From: an uncultured Bacilli bacterium
Lineage (GTDB): Bacteria; Bacillota_I; Bacilli_A; RF39; UBA660
Assembly: GCA_947627995.1 (NCBI GenBank)
Contig: CANQYE010000009.1
Span: forward strand, 1 to 45,121
Direction: 5' to 3'
DNA length: 45,121 nt
Part shown: piece after piece, positions 12,092 through 21,838 of the stretch
Position numbering within the stretch: the stretch's first letter is position 1
Layout of the letters: each line of letters opens with the position of its first letter
Translations under genes and position numbers: made by a program
The notes under the pieces: generated by a model
Databases searched by the model: none
What the model saw: only the letters and a program-made list of their open reading frames with translations
What the model was told of the DNA's origin: nothing

Positions 12092-13018
12092 TTAAATATT
12101 TAAACTTAAAACATAATTTAAATCTTGATAAATATTATCGCCATATTTTTCTTTATATGAATATACTAAATTAAGCCAATGTGAGCTAGCTTTTTTTATA
12201 CCATTTTCTATACTAGGACAATATACGTAGCCTATTTTTTCTATAGTATCTAAACCTTCGCTATAATATTTAGTACTTAATAGTTTAATATAAGAAAGAA
12301 CACCATATTCTATGTTTTTATATGACTTTAATCTACCATTAACAAGACCACCATAAATGTTATTCGTTTTTCTAGCTCCGCTTGTTAAAAATGCCCCAGT
12401 TTCCGCAGCTCCAATACTTACTGCAGTATTGTAATCAACATTACCATAAACATTAGCAAAATATCCGATTAAGCCTTGAATATACTCAACATTACCATTA
12501 TAGATACTTATACTATTATCTATATATTGTGGGTTGCTTTTTAAAAAATCTTCAAAATATGCAATTAAACCTAAATCAACATTATCATAAGTATTTAAAA
12601 CATCATTAGTACTAATAAAGCCTAAATTATTACTATCAAATTTTTGATAAGACTCACTTCTTTTTATAAGATCGTTTAAAATTATATTATAATCTACTTT
12701 AAAAGTTTTACTATAAAATTGAATTTTATCAGCATATTTTTCTAATAAACTGCTATATTTATTCTCTGATTCAATATAATTTATTTTACAATCTTTTTCT
12801 TTTGAAGAATGTTCCAAATTATAACTATTTTTCAAAGTTTCCATTTTATTTATATCATTGTATTTATAAAAAATTATTTCTTGGCCAATATTTTCATTTT
12901 GATTTTTTAACTTTATATCAAAAAAATTAACTAATGGTACTGAAAAACTAATAATTAACATAAAAATGATTGCGTTTCTTAGAATAGTTTTAATAAAACT
13001 ACTCGAGTCACTTTTCAT
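12092..13018 (-). CDS. Membrane-anchored glucosaminidase-like cell-wall hydrolase
   Basis: The 308-residue protein has one membrane segment near the N-terminus (about 13-32), a linker of about 65 residues, and a C-terminal domain (about 95-308) like family GH73 endo-beta-N-acetylglucosaminidases. Support is the AAETG motif with candidate catalytic Glu206, the NNIYGG stretch after it, and a late ASSHWLNLV segment with a typical Tyr/Trp pattern. It would act outside the membrane on peptidoglycan glycan strands; this is inference from the motif order. GGAGG precedes the ATG and a strong promoter lies just upstream. It is transcribed in the same direction as rpoBC but separated by a terminator. 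Another lysozyme-like fold remains possible. Confidence 0.6.
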   Translation of the reverse strand: MKSDSSSFIKTILRNAIIFMLIISFSVPLVNFFDIKLKNQNENIGQEIIFYKYNDINKMETLKNSYNLEHSSKEKDCKINYIESENKYSSLLEKYADKIQFYSKTFKVDYNIILNDLIKRSESYQKFDSNNLGFISTNDVLNTYDNVDLGLIAYFEDFLKSNPQYIDNSISIYNGNVEYIQGLIGYFANVYGNVDYNTAVSIGAAETGAFLTSGARKTNNIYGGLVNGRLKSYKNIEYGVLSYIKLLSTKYYSEGLDTIEKIGYVYCPSIENGIKKASSHWLNLVYSYKEKYGDNIYQDLNYVLSLNI

Positions 13019-13045
13019 ATATTTTTTCCTCCCATATGTCTAAGT

Positions 13046-13074
13046 ATTCTAACATACCTTAAACATTTTGTCAA
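13046..13074 (-). promoter_or_regulatory. Promoter of the glucosaminidase-like gene
   Basis: On the minus strand TTGACA (13074-13069) and TAGAAT (13051-13046) have a 17-base spacer ending in TGT, an extended -10. Confidence 0.75.
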
Positions 13075-13113
13075 AAAACCTGCCTATATGTTATTATATT
13101 CCAAAAATTAAAT

Positions 13114-14118
13114 TTAATTATATTTAAATATTTTACGGGTTACTAAATACATAATAAGTACTATAAATCTAGGAAAACAAGTTAAAGTCGCAATGGACTT
13201 AAAACGTAAGAATTTATAGAGTTTAAAATTATTATATTTTAAATATCGCCATAATTCTTTAATTTTTTTCTTATTTTCAAATGAGCCAGAAATTTTTAAC
13301 ATAGTATTACTAATGCATAACATTATTGCTAAACAATGTACTTGATATCTAAATAGATTATGTTTTTCTTTCCGATATTTAAATATATCTGTAGATTGAT
13401 TTAGCATTATTTTAGTTACCTTAATTTGTTGATCAATCCTTTTAATCATATTTTGTTCATTAATAGATTGATCGACTCTACCAATAGTATAGTGATAAAA
13501 ATTTGTATTTAAGTAATACATTGTTTGTACGTAAGCAAGTGGATAATAAACAAAAATATTATCCACATAAAAAGTCTTTTCTGGAAGTACTAAATTTATT
13601 TTTTTTAAAAAATCTGTATTATAAAAAACTGAATGCATCATTAAATATTTGTCAATTTTAAATCTTTTTATATCTTCCCAAGTAAAAACTTTATTTGTTG
13701 GTAAATTTTTATATCTAATTATTTTAGTTGTTCCTTTTTTCTCATAAACATAATTTGCAATTAATAAATCTACAAATTCATTTTTTTCATTAAAATTTTT
13801 TATTTGATTTATTACATCATTTAACGCTTTTTTATCTACCCAATCATCACTATCAATGACTTTATAATATAAACCTTTAGCTAATTTTAATCCAACGTTT
13901 ACTCCGGAGCCATGTCCACCATTTTCTTTATCAACTACTCTTATAGTATTTGGATATTTTTTTGCATAATTAATTGCTATTTTTAAAGTATCATCTTCGC
14001 TACCATCATTTATAATAATTATTTCAATATTCTCAATTATATCTAACAAACTATCAATACATTTTTTCATATAATTTGCAGAATTATAACAAGGAATAGC
14101 AAAAGTAATCAACTTCAA
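13114..14118 (-). CDS. Family 2 glycosyltransferase
   Basis: The 334-residue protein has a GT-A fold N-terminus: FAIPCYNSANYM at the start, IIINDGSEDDT around 35-44, GGHGSGVNVGL, and the metal/nucleotide-sugar motif DSDDW at 89-93. Such enzymes move a sugar from a nucleotide donor to a cell-surface acceptor on the cytoplasmic side of the membrane. The C-terminal half is helical and basic and ends in a hydrophobic stretch (about 312-328) that may anchor it. Donor and acceptor cannot be read from the sequence. The start is TTG with GGGGG eight bases upstream. It follows rluB closely and probably belongs to the dacB-spmA-spmB-rluB transcription unit. Confidence 0.85.
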   Translation of the reverse strand: MKLITFAIPCYNSANYMKKCIDSLLDIIENIEIIIINDGSEDDTLKIAINYAKKYPNTIRVVDKENGGHGSGVNVGLKLAKGLYYKVIDSDDWVDKKALNDVINQIKNFNEKNEFVDLLIANYVYEKKGTTKIIRYKNLPTNKVFTWEDIKRFKIDKYLMMHSVFYNTDFLKKINLVLPEKTFYVDNIFVYYPLAYVQTMYYLNTNFYHYTIGRVDQSINEQNMIKRIDQQIKVTKIMLNQSTDIFKYRKEKHNLFRYQVHCLAIMLCISNTMLKISGSFENKKKIKELWRYLKYNNFKLYKFLRFKSIATLTCFPRFIVLIMYLVTRKIFKYN

Positions 14119-14134
14119 AAATCTAACCCCCTTA

Positions 14135-14842
14135 TTAATTTTTCTTTAACATTTTTATTTCTTCAGCTGTTAAACTGCGATAACCTCCCTCTTTTAAATT
14201 ACCTAATTCCAAAGGCCCATAGCTTAATCTTTTTAATTTAATAACTTCATGTCCTATAGTAGCAAATATATTTTTTACAATATGATTTTTTCCTTCAATT
14301 AATGATATTTCCACAAAAGAAACATTTTTTTCTAAATTTTTCTTTTTCAGTTTGACCTTTACAGGTTTAACAAAATAATCATCTATATTTAAACCTTTTT
14401 TTAATTGATAAAGTTCTTCAATTTCCAATATCCCTTCTATTTTAGCCAGATATGTTTTTACTATTTTATTTTTTGGGTGCATAAGCTTATTAGCAAAATC
14501 ACCATCATTAGTTAAAAGTAGCAAGCCTGTTGTATCATAATCTAGACGTCCAATTGGATAAATTCGAGCCTTAGTATTAATTATATCTACAACTGTTTTT
14601 CTTCCTCTTTCATCTTTGGCACTGCTTATAACTTTTCTTGGCTTATTTAAAATATAATATTCTTTTTTTTCTAAATTAATAACTTTATTTTCTATTTCTA
14701 TTTTTATATTAGATTCAAATTTTTCTCCTAAACTATCAATAATTTTTCCATTAACTTTTACTTTTTTATTTAATATCAGTTCTTCAGCTTTTCGCCTGGA
14801 ACAATATCCTCTATTAGCAATTATTTTCTGTAATCTTTCCAT
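14135..14842 (-). CDS. rluB: 23S rRNA pseudouridine synthase, RluB/RsuA type
   Basis: The 235-residue protein has an N-terminal S4 RNA-binding domain (about 1-60, RLQKIIANRGYCSRRKAEELI) followed by the RsuA/RluB catalytic domain. The catalytic Asp is Asp101 in GRLDYDTTGLLLL. These enzymes convert a specific uridine of rRNA to pseudouridine; RluB acts on helix 90 of 23S rRNA in E. coli. The position just after spmB matches the Bacillus order dacB-spmA-spmB-rluB (ypuL), which favours RluB over RsuA. GGTGAT precedes the ATG. The length is normal. Confidence 0.92.
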   Translation of the reverse strand: MERLQKIIANRGYCSRRKAEELILNKKVKVNGKIIDSLGEKFESNIKIEIENKVINLEKKEYYILNKPRKVISSAKDERGRKTVVDIINTKARIYPIGRLDYDTTGLLLLTNDGDFANKLMHPKNKIVKTYLAKIEGILEIEELYQLKKGLNIDDYFVKPVKVKLKKKNLEKNVSFVEISLIEGKNHIVKNIFATIGHEVIKLKRLSYGPLELGNLKEGGYRSLTAEEIKMLKKN

Positions 14843-14866
14843 ATTTAAATCACCAAAAAAATTATA

Positions 14867-15370
14867 TCAAGAAAAAAATAAATAAACAATTAAAATACTA
14901 GCTATTATCCCTATAAAATCTGCAAAAAGTCCCGAAAATAAAGCATGCCTTATTTTTTTTATTCCCACACTTCCAAAATACAATGTAATTATATAAAAAG
15001 TCGTATCGGTACATCCTTGCATTACTGAAGCAACATTGCCAACAAAGCTATCTGGTCCAAATAAAGATAAAATATCATTTAACATGACTAAAGTTGCCGA
15101 TCCCGAAATTGGACGTAAAAATGCCATGGCTATTATTTTGCTAATTGCTGGATTTTTCAAAAAAGAAAATAAAAACTCAATAAAACCACTTTTTAAAAAA
15201 ATATTTACAGCAAATACCATTGCTAACATAGATGGAAATATTTTAAAAGTTGTTATAAGTCCCTCTTTAGCTCCGTCTATAAAACTATCATAAATATTGA
15301 CTTTTCTTTTTATGCCAAAAATTATAATTAAAAGAACTATTAGAGGTAAAATTATTTGCGAAAAACTCAT
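14867..15370 (-). CDS. spmB: Spore maturation protein B-like membrane protein
   Basis: The 167-residue hydrophobic protein has about four membrane segments and belongs to the nucleoside-recognition/SpmB family. In Bacillus subtilis SpmB and SpmA are needed for normal spore core dehydration; the molecular reaction is not known. Conserved family features are the LRPISGSATLVML stretch and QGCTDTTFYIITLYFGSVGI. Its ATG overlaps the spmA stop by four bases and AAGGAG lies upstream. Pairing with spmA and dacB suggests a sporulating ancestor or an envelope role kept without sporulation. Confidence 0.9.
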   Translation of the reverse strand: MSFSQIILPLIVLLIIIFGIKRKVNIYDSFIDGAKEGLITTFKIFPSMLAMVFAVNIFLKSGFIEFLFSFLKNPAISKIIAMAFLRPISGSATLVMLNDILSLFGPDSFVGNVASVMQGCTDTTFYIITLYFGSVGIKKIRHALFSGLFADFIGIIASILIVYLFFS

Positions 15371-15948
15371 TTTTTTCTCCTTTTTCTAATAAAAAAATCA
15401 ATCAGTAGACCAAAAAAAGAAGCTAGTATCGTTGCAAATATGGTAGGTAATATTATTGCGGTTGGATCATTACTTTTATGTAATATGCGAAGGGCAATAA
15501 CAGTTGTTGGAATAATTGTAACTCCTGCTGTATTAAGAACTAAAAATGTAATCATAGCATCACTAGCAGTATCTTTTTGATTATTTAATTTTTGCATTTC
15601 TTCCATCGCCTTCAAACCAAAAGGCGTTGCTGCATTACCAAGGCCAAGCATATTAACTGCTACATTTGAAGCTATTAAACCTAAAGATTTATGTCCTAAA
15701 GGCAAAGATGGAAATAATTTTTTTAATGGTTTACTTAAAAAATTTGCAATATTATTTAAAATTCCACTATCTTCTGCTATTTTCATTAATCCCATCCAAA
15801 GAACTAAAATAGGCAATATTTCTAAAATCATTTTTAGCGCAGCTTTAGATGATGAAAGTATTTCACTATTAATAACATCTCCTTTTCCACTTAAAAAACC
15901 AAAGGAGATTCCTATAATTAGTAGGCCACCCCAAATTATATTTATCAT
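15367..15948 (-). CDS. spmA: Spore maturation protein A-like membrane protein
   Basis: The start at ATG 15948 gives 193 residues beginning MINIIWGGLL, as family members do. It lies five bases after the dacB stop, implying translational coupling; the upstream TTG at 15963 has no ribosome binding site. The protein has several membrane segments and the family motifs NVAVNMLGLGNAATPFGLKAME and FLVLNTAGVTIIP (the first also found in other nucleoside-recognition proteins). It works with SpmB. The frame ends in a short basic tail (RKRRKK) overlapping spmB. Confidence 0.9.
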   Translation of the reverse strand: MINIIWGGLLIIGISFGFLSGKGDVINSEILSSSKAALKMILEILPILVLWMGLMKIAEDSGILNNIANFLSKPLKKLFPSLPLGHKSLGLIASNVAVNMLGLGNAATPFGLKAMEEMQKLNNQKDTASDAMITFLVLNTAGVTIIPTTVIALRILHKSNDPTAIILPTIFATILASFFGLLIDFFIRKRRKK

Positions 15949-15953
15949 ATCAG

Positions 15954-17030
15954 CTAATCCCAAAATTTAAATTTATCCCAAATACTTTTATTATTTTCTT
16001 TTTGAGATTTTTTTAAATATATATTTTCTGTATGAATTAAATCATTTTTATAAAAGACATTAACTTTTCCTACAACTGATGTTTTTCCAAATATTTTTTT
16101 ATCATTCAATACAATTTCCATATCTACATTTTTTATTTCATCTTTTTTAAGTAGCATATTAAAACTATTTTTTATATACAATTTTTCTTTTTCATAATCT
16201 TTTTTATTCTTAATTTCAAAGTTGTGTTTATCAAGAATAGTTTCAAAATTATACTTATTAAAATAACTCTCATAATAATCTTTATGATCTTTAAAATCAT
16301 TTGGGTCATTAAGTGAGACAATAATTAGATTTTTATTATCTTTTGTAGCTGTAGTAACTAAAGTGCGTCGAGCTTTTTTAGTAAAACCCGTTTTCCCGCC
16401 TGTTGTATACTCATAAGTTTTTAAAAGTTTATTTTTATTATTCCAAACATAAGTTTTATAATTTGTTTTAACTGTCTTACTTTTGGTTTTAACAATTTCT
16501 TTATAATATTTATTTTGCATTGCATAGCGTGTTAACAAAGCCATATCATAAGCTGTTGATAAATTACCAACTCCCTTATTATCTTCTAAGCCATGTGGAT
16601 TATAAAAAATAGTATTTTTCATTCCAATTTCTTCTGCTTTTTTGTTCATTAACTTAACAAAATTACTTGTATTTCCGGCAACATTTTTAGCAAGGGCTAA
16701 GGCTGCATCATTTCCACTTCGTAACATTAAACCATAAAGCAACTCTTCAATAGTTAATTTTTCTCCCATTTCTATATATATATTAGAACCATAAGCCCTT
16801 AAAACTTCTTTACCTATCGTAACTTTTTTATTCAGTTTAGCATTTTCTATAGTTACTATTGCTGTCATTATTTTTGTAGTACTAGCTATCAATTTTTTGT
16901 TGTGTATATTATTTTCATAGAGAACTCTTCCTGTATCTTGATCCATTACAATAAAACTTTCTGCACTATTGGCAAAAACATTTAAATTAAAAGTAAACAG
17001 AAATAAAAAAATTAATAAAATTTTTTTCAT
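15954..17030 (-). CDS. dacB: D-alanyl-D-alanine carboxypeptidase (DacB/DacF-like)
   Basis: A low-molecular-weight penicillin-binding protein that trims the terminal D-Ala from peptidoglycan stem peptides outside the membrane. The ATG at 17030 is preceded by AGGGTG with six bases spacing, so it is preferred over the GTG at 17039; this gives 358 residues. A signal peptide covers 1-20 (cleavage after VFA). The active-site triad is STTK at 50-53, SGN at 105-107 and KTG at 213-215. The place before spmA matches B. subtilis dacB, the spore-cortex enzyme; the cortex role here is inferred from position only. A -10 (17053-17048, TATAAT) just upstream gives a very short leader. Confidence 0.9.
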   Translation of the reverse strand: MKKILLIFLFLFTFNLNVFANSAESFIVMDQDTGRVLYENNIHNKKLIASTTKIMTAIVTIENAKLNKKVTIGKEVLRAYGSNIYIEMGEKLTIEELLYGLMLRSGNDAALALAKNVAGNTSNFVKLMNKKAEEIGMKNTIFYNPHGLEDNKGVGNLSTAYDMALLTRYAMQNKYYKEIVKTKSKTVKTNYKTYVWNNKNKLLKTYEYTTGGKTGFTKKARRTLVTTATKDNKNLIIVSLNDPNDFKDHKDYYESYFNKYNFETILDKHNFEIKNKKDYEKEKLYIKNSFNMLLKKDEIKNVDMEIVLNDKKIFGKTSVVGKVNVFYKNDLIHTENIYLKKSQKENNKSIWDKFKFWD

Positions 17031-17152
17031 AATAAACACCCTAAAAAATTATATTCATTTAAGTTTAAAATTTGCTGATTTTTAAATTTAAAATTAGTAA
17101 TAAAAAGTTAAAATATGGCAAAAATAAAAGTAAAAACAAAAGTATAGTTCCC

Positions 17153-17181
17153 TTGTTTTGTATATAAAATAGTGATAAAAT
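17153..17181 (+). promoter_or_regulatory. Promoter of uvrB
   Basis: TTGTTT (17153-17158) and TAAAAT (17176-17181) are spaced by 17 bases, about 45 bases before the uvrB ribosome binding site. I saw no Bacillus-type LexA box (GAAC-N4-GTTC) in 17040-17234. Confidence 0.5.
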
Positions 17182-17234
17182 ATATTATTGAATTTTCTAA
17201 AACATTTTAACCTAAAATTATAAAGGAGGATATA

Positions 17235-19184
17235 ATGTTTAATTTAGTATCCAAATATAAACCAAGCGGCGATCAACCAGAAGCAATTGAAAAATTAGTT
17301 AAAGGAATTAATGAAGGCAAGAAACATCAAGTTTTACTTGGCGCAACTGGGACAGGTAAAACGTTTACTATTGCAAATGTAATTGCTAAAGTAAATAAGC
17401 CTACACTAGTTCTTGCTCATAATAAAACTCTTGCTGGCCAACTTTATGCTGAATTAAAAGAACTTTTCCCTAATGATAATATTGAATATTTCGTTTCTTA
17501 TTACGATTATTATCAACCGGAAGCTTATGTTCCTTCCAGTGATACTTATATTGAAAAAGATGCATCAATTAATGATGAAATAGATGAGCTTCGACATGCT
17601 GCCACTGCTTCCCTTTTAAATAATAGAAATACAATTGTAGTATCAAGTGTCTCATGTATATATAATATTGGGGAAGTTGAGGAATATAAAAATCACATGT
17701 TGACTTTAAAAGTTGGCGAAAAAATAAAAAGAAATGATATCCTACAAAAACTTATTGATATGACTTATGAGCGAAGTGAAATTGATTTTCATCGGGGAAC
17801 TTTTCGTAGCAAAGGGGATGTTATTGAAATAATTAGTGCTGGTGAAAAGAACACAGGTATTAGGATAGAACTTTCATTTGATGAAATAGATAGTATTTCT
17901 ACATTTGATCCATTAACTGGAGAAATTATAGCAAGCAAAAAAACAATTTCTTTATTCCCAGCAAGTCATTTTGTAATAAGTGAAGATAAAAAAGAAGAAG
18001 CTTTAAAAAGAATAAAAGCCGAATTAGAAGAACGTTTAAATGAGTTAAATAATCAAAACAAATTATTGGAAGCGCAAAGACTTAAAGAAAGAACAAATTA
18101 TGATATAGAAATGATAAAAGAAACAGGATTTTGTAGTGGAATAGAAAACTACTCAAGACATTTATCTTTAAGAGGCCCTGGTGAAACTCCTACTACTTTA
18201 ATGGATTTTTTTCCAAAAGATTTTCTTTTAGTTATCGATGAATCTCATGTAACTTTACCACAAGTTAGAGGAATGTATAACGGAGATAGAATGCGCAAAC
18301 AAACATTAGTGGATTATGGATTTAGACTTCCAAGCGCTTTAGATAATCGTCCTTTAATGTATGATGAATTTAAAAATAAAATTAATCAAGTCATTTATGT
18401 TTCAGCTACACCTGGTGATGAGGAAAAAGAATTAGTTAATTATAACTACATTGAACAAATAATAAGACCTACTGGTCTTTTAGACCCAACAATCGAAGTA
18501 AAAGAAACAAAAGGGCAAATAGATGATTTAATTTATGAAATTAAAAAAAGAATCGAAAAAAATGAAAGAGTTTTAGTAACTACTTTAACAATTAGAATGA
18601 GCGAAGAATTAACCAATTATTTAAAAGAATATAATATTAAAGTTGCATACTTGCACAATGAAATTAAAACATTAGAACGGCTTAAAATAATAAGAGACTT
18701 AAGAATGGGAAAATACGATGTAGTTGTAGGTATAAATTTGCTTCGAGAGGGTATAGATATACCAGAAGTAAGTTTAATAGCTATAATGGATGCTGATAAA
18801 CAAGGATTTTTAAGAAGCTATCGTAGTTTAGTCCAAATCATTGGAAGATGTGCAAGAAATGAACATGGTCATGTAATAATGTATGCTGATAATTATAGCG
18901 AAGCTATGAAAGAAGCTATTAAAGAAACTAAGCGTCGTCGCGAAATACAAGAAAAATTTAATTTAGAGCATAATATAATACCGAAAACTATTATTAAGGA
19001 TATTAAAGAAGTAGTTAGTAATGAAAATGAGAAAAAATTAGAAAAGAAAAAAATTCCTAAAAGTGAAAAAATTAAACTTCTACAAAATATAGAAGAAGAA
19101 ATGCGCTTAGCTGCTAAAAATTTAGATTTTGAACGAGCTATGGAATTAAGAGATATTTTATTTGAAAGTAAGGGATTAAAATGA
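17235..19184 (+). CDS. uvrB: Excinuclease ABC subunit B
   Basis: UvrB verifies DNA damage after UvrA loading and recruits UvrC for incision in nucleotide excision repair. The 649 residues match the usual length. Visible parts are Walker A GATGTGKT at 36-43, the beta-hairpin with [12 protein letters not shown] near 90-101, the helicase motif DESH near 338, the motif [12 protein letters not shown] near 540, and the C-terminal UVR helices (about 613-649) that contact UvrC. AAAGGAGG lies six bases before the ATG. It is divergent from dacB and overlaps the next gene by four bases. uvrA is not in the window. Confidence 0.98.
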   Translation: MFNLVSKYKPSGDQPEAIEKLVKGINEGKKHQVLLGATGTGKTFTIANVIAKVNKPTLVLAHNKTLAGQLYAELKELFPNDNIEYFVSYYDYYQPEAYVPSSDTYIEKDASINDEIDELRHAATASLLNNRNTIVVSSVSCIYNIGEVEEYKNHMLTLKVGEKIKRNDILQKLIDMTYERSEIDFHRGTFRSKGDVIEIISAGEKNTGIRIELSFDEIDSISTFDPLTGEIIASKKTISLFPASHFVISEDKKEEALKRIKAELEERLNELNNQNKLLEAQRLKERTNYDIEMIKETGFCSGIENYSRHLSLRGPGETPTTLMDFFPKDFLLVIDESHVTLPQVRGMYNGDRMRKQTLVDYGFRLPSALDNRPLMYDEFKNKINQVIYVSATPGDEEKELVNYNYIEQIIRPTGLLDPTIEVKETKGQIDDLIYEIKKRIEKNERVLVTTLTIRMSEELTNYLKEYNIKVAYLHNEIKTLERLKIIRDLRMGKYDVVVGINLLREGIDIPEVSLIAIMDADKQGFLRSYRSLVQIIGRCARNEHGHVIMYADNYSEAMKEAIKETKRRREIQEKFNLEHNIIPKTIIKDIKEVVSNENEKKLEKKKIPKSEKIKLLQNIEEEMRLAAKNLDFERAMELRDILFESKGLK

Positions 19185-19936
19185 AAGCATTAATAACTGG
19201 GGCATCATCTGGAATTGGCAGAGATATGGCTAGATACCTAGCTTCATTAAATTATGATTTAATATTAGTTGCCAGAAGAAAAGATAAATTACAAAAATTA
19301 AAAAAAGAACTAAAAACAAATGTCAAAATTATCATTTTAGATTTATTAAAAGAAGAAAATGTTTATAAATTACATAAAATTACGCAAAAAGAAAATATCG
19401 ATTTTTTAATTAATAATGCTGGTTTTGGCTTATTTGGAATGTTTTCCAAAACCGATTTAAATCGGGAACTAGAAATGATTGATTTAAATATTAAAAGTTA
19501 TCATATTTTAACTAAATTATTTTTAAAAGATTTTATGAAAAAAAATCAAGGCCGTATTTTAAATGTAGCATCTAGTGCTGGTTTTTTAGCAGGACCTCGA
19601 TTATCAACTTATTATGCAACTAAGAATTATGTATTAAAATTAACTTTAGCTATATATGAAGAACTAAAAGAACAAAATAGTAACGTTAAAATAAGTTCAT
19701 TATGCCCAGGACCTGTCAATACTGAGTTTAATAAAGTTGCAAAAGGTACATTTACTGTTAAAGGATTATCTAGCAAGTACACAGCAAAATATGCAATAGA
19801 TAAATGTCTTAAAAACAAATTAATTATTGTCCCAGGATTCACTATGAAAATCGGATTATTTTTTACAAGATTCTTACCAGAAAAATTAAAATTAATAATA
19901 ATATCTAAAATACAAAAAAGAAAAGAAAAAAATTAA
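19181..19936 (+). CDS. Short-chain dehydrogenase/reductase
   Basis: A classical SDR of 251 residues: the dinucleotide-binding glycine motif GASSGIG at 7-13, NNAG at 78-81, catalytic Ser131/132 and Tyr144-x3-Lys148. Arg residues after the second strand (ARRKDK) suggest NADPH preference. It belongs to the YqjQ/DltE-like group of cytoplasmic reductases; the substrate cannot be read. A hydrophobic, basic C-terminus may touch the membrane. Its ATG overlaps the uvrB stop (ATGA) and AAGGGA serves as ribosome site, so it is co-transcribed with uvrB. Its stop overlaps the end of the convergent gene at 19933. Confidence 0.9.
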   Translation: MKALITGASSGIGRDMARYLASLNYDLILVARRKDKLQKLKKELKTNVKIIILDLLKEENVYKLHKITQKENIDFLINNAGFGLFGMFSKTDLNRELEMIDLNIKSYHILTKLFLKDFMKKNQGRILNVASSAGFLAGPRLSTYYATKNYVLKLTLAIYEELKEQNSNVKISSLCPGPVNTEFNKVAKGTFTVKGLSSKYTAKYAIDKCLKNKLIIVPGFTMKIGLFFTRFLPEKLKLIIISKIQKRKEKN

Positions 19937-20595
19937 ATTTTAGCTGCTTTTAAATTTGATTCTTTCATATAATCTAATTTATCATATTGAATTAGTGATA
20001 AAAATTCATTCAACTCTTTAATAAACATTTCATTTTTTGACACTTTAGCGTTTATCTTATATAGAAAGTAAAAAATATTAAGTTTTTTCCGTATTTTTTC
20101 ATTATATTTTAAATCTTCAATAGTTGTTTTTTTTACACTATCATAAAGTTGTTTCGTTTCTGTGCTGAAAGAACAATATTGTTCTTTTGTATACCTATCA
20201 ATATTTTCTGGTCTATACATTTTATAATATAAATCTTTATCAAACCTCATCAGCAAAGAAGGATCGTAAACATAATTGTCCATTTCTAACCAACCATGAT
20301 TTTCATTTTCTTTTCCAAATTTCATTTCTAAATCTTTATTATTACCTCGAACTAAAACTGAGTTTTCAAAGCAAAAGAACATAAGAAGACTTCTATCATA
20401 ACACACGCCAGGCATAATGTCTAATGGTTTTAAATATTTCATATGCATTGAAATCGGTAATCCATTAAAATATGTATGGCTCATTTGTTCATAAATCTCT
20501 TGGTCAAAAGGAACAATTTTGTTCGTAATTACTCCTTTGTCAAACATCAAATCAGTTTTTTTTAAATACACTTGTTTTTTTAATTCATCTAACAC
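19933..20595 (-). CDS. Cys-His-Asp protein, candidate papain/transglutaminase-like fold
   Basis: I do not recognise a named family. The 220-residue protein has a candidate catalytic triad: Cys65 in GVCYDRS, His100 in HGW and Asp111 in YDPSLL, the order and spacing used by transglutaminase-like and papain-like enzymes. The same motifs recur in the genes at 39461-40153 (about 60 percent identical by eye over the first 130 residues) and more distantly at 40155-40859. No signal peptide or membrane segment is seen, so it should be cytoplasmic. The C-terminal third is helical. The start is GTG with GGGGG upstream. It lies on the same strand downstream of essC and the gene at 20820, and is tail-to-tail with the SDR. 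Confidence 0.7.
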   Translation of the reverse strand: MLDELKKQVYLKKTDLMFDKGVITNKIVPFDQEIYEQMSHTYFNGLPISMHMKYLKPLDIMPGVCYDRSLLMFFCFENSVLVRGNNKDLEMKFGKENENHGWLEMDNYVYDPSLLMRFDKDLYYKMYRPENIDRYTKEQYCSFSTETKQLYDSVKKTTIEDLKYNEKIRKKLNIFYFLYKINAKVSKNEMFIKELNEFLSLIQYDKLDYMKESNLKAAKI

Positions 20596-20819
20596 TTTAG
20601 TACCCCCATTTTATATCTTTTTTGTAACTTTTCTGAATAGTATCTCCAATATTTTTTTTAAGTTTCTGACCACTAAAATTAAGAAAGCAATATAACATTC
20701 AGTTATTAAAAATAACTATACCTAATATTGATATTCTTATTAATTTTTTCTTATACCCTAAAGTTTTTTACTTTAAAACTATCATTTCATAAGAGAATAA
20801 ATATATATTAATGATACAC

Positions 20820-21731
20820 TTATTTATTATTCATAATCATATGATTATGTAATTCTTTACTAAGTAGCTTATTAACTTTAGCTGGGTTTCTTCTTTTTGT
20901 TTCTCTAAGTCTTAATAAGATTGATTTTAATTCATTAGCAGGGATATTACCAATTTTACTAATTTTTATATCTATATTTACCCTAATTAATTCAGTTTCT
21001 AAATCTTTAAACAAAGGATCAATACCATATAAATAATTTTCATCATGACATAATACAATTAATTGTCTACGTGTTTTTTTTGGTCGATTATCTTTAGAAT
21101 ATCTAATAATAGATCCTGGTTTAAACATGCCAAATCTAACATTTCTATTTTCTTCATTAATTTGTCTAGCTTCACTTTTTAATAAGTATTTTCTATATAT
21201 ACTAAGTTTTGCAACTTCTTTCATATTTTTTTCAGAAATACTTCTAATTTTTCTTAATGATTCATTTTTATTAAATTGTACTGGTCTTAAAACATCTACT
21301 ATATCGGTTATTTTTTTATTAAAAATATCGAATATATTTTCTGCATTAATCAAATATGCATTTATAATATCATCATTAGTACTATTTACTAAAAAATATT
21401 GTTTTTTATAACTTATAATATCTCTTTTTTTAATTTCAGTTGGTTTATCAATTTCACTTTTTAATAAATTTATTTGTCTAAATAAATCTTCTTCTATTTC
21501 AAAATTCTTAGTTTTTAAAAATTTTAAAGGTATTTTTCTTAATGTAGTAAAATCTATACTACTAGCAATTCGACGATTTAAATAATTAAAATTATTTTTC
21601 TTGATTAAATAACAATAAGCAAAATTTTTATCCACTTTTATTACTAAAAACTTACGGCCATTATAACTAGCAATTGTCCCTTTCTTTATATTATTATAAT
21701 TTTCATTTTCTAAATTTATTTTTGAATTCAT
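20820..21731 (-). CDS. Unknown protein with three SH3-like barrel-type segments
   Basis: The 303-residue start is the ATG at 21731, with GGGAGG seven bases upstream and downstream of a clear promoter; an in-frame ATG at 21767 would precede the transcription start. Three segments follow a similar plan: IKKGTIASYNGRKFLVIKVD (near 17-36), IKKRDIISYKKQYFLVNSTN (near 104-123) and FKPGSIIRYSKDNRPKKTRR (near 203-222). This recalls MazF/PemK-like small barrels, but the similarity is weak and no toxin active site is evident. The rest is basic and helical. It follows essC but has its own promoter. Function unknown. Confidence 0.7.
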   Translation of the reverse strand: MNSKINLENENYNNIKKGTIASYNGRKFLVIKVDKNFAYCYLIKKNNFNYLNRRIASSIDFTTLRKIPLKFLKTKNFEIEEDLFRQINLLKSEIDKPTEIKKRDIISYKKQYFLVNSTNDDIINAYLINAENIFDIFNKKITDIVDVLRPVQFNKNESLRKIRSISEKNMKEVAKLSIYRKYLLKSEARQINEENRNVRFGMFKPGSIIRYSKDNRPKKTRRQLIVLCHDENYLYGIDPLFKDLETELIRVNIDIKISKIGNIPANELKSILLRLRETKRRNPAKVNKLLSKELHNHMIMNNK

Positions 21732-21757
21732 TTTACTTCCTCCCTGAATTAATGTAT

Positions 21758-21786
21758 ATTCTAACACTCTTTTAATGAAATGGCAA
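21758..21786 (-). promoter_or_regulatory. Promoter of the gene at 20820-21731
   Basis: On the minus strand TTGCCA (21786-21781) and TAGAAT (21763-21758) are separated by 17 bases ending in TGT (extended -10). Confidence 0.65.
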
Positions 21787-21805
21787 TTTTTTATTCATTT
21801 ATTAT

Positions 21806-21838
21806 AAAAATTCTTATTTTTAAACAATAAGAATTTTT
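21806..21838 (-). terminator. Rho-independent terminator of the type VII locus
   Basis: A perfect 13-bp stem AAAAATTCTTATT/AATAAGAATTTTT with a 7-base loop overlaps the essC stop codon; the 3' arm is T-rich on the minus strand. It separates essC from the next promoter. Confidence 0.7.

Noticed and set aside
20596-20819. Promoter or terminator between 19933 and 20820 genes
   Set aside because: Only a weak 6-bp stem and a poor -35 (TTCAGA) with TATAAA; too weak to annotate.
20820-21731. MazF/PemK toxin
   Set aside because: The barrel-like segments are weak and the catalytic and dimer motifs of MazF are not seen.
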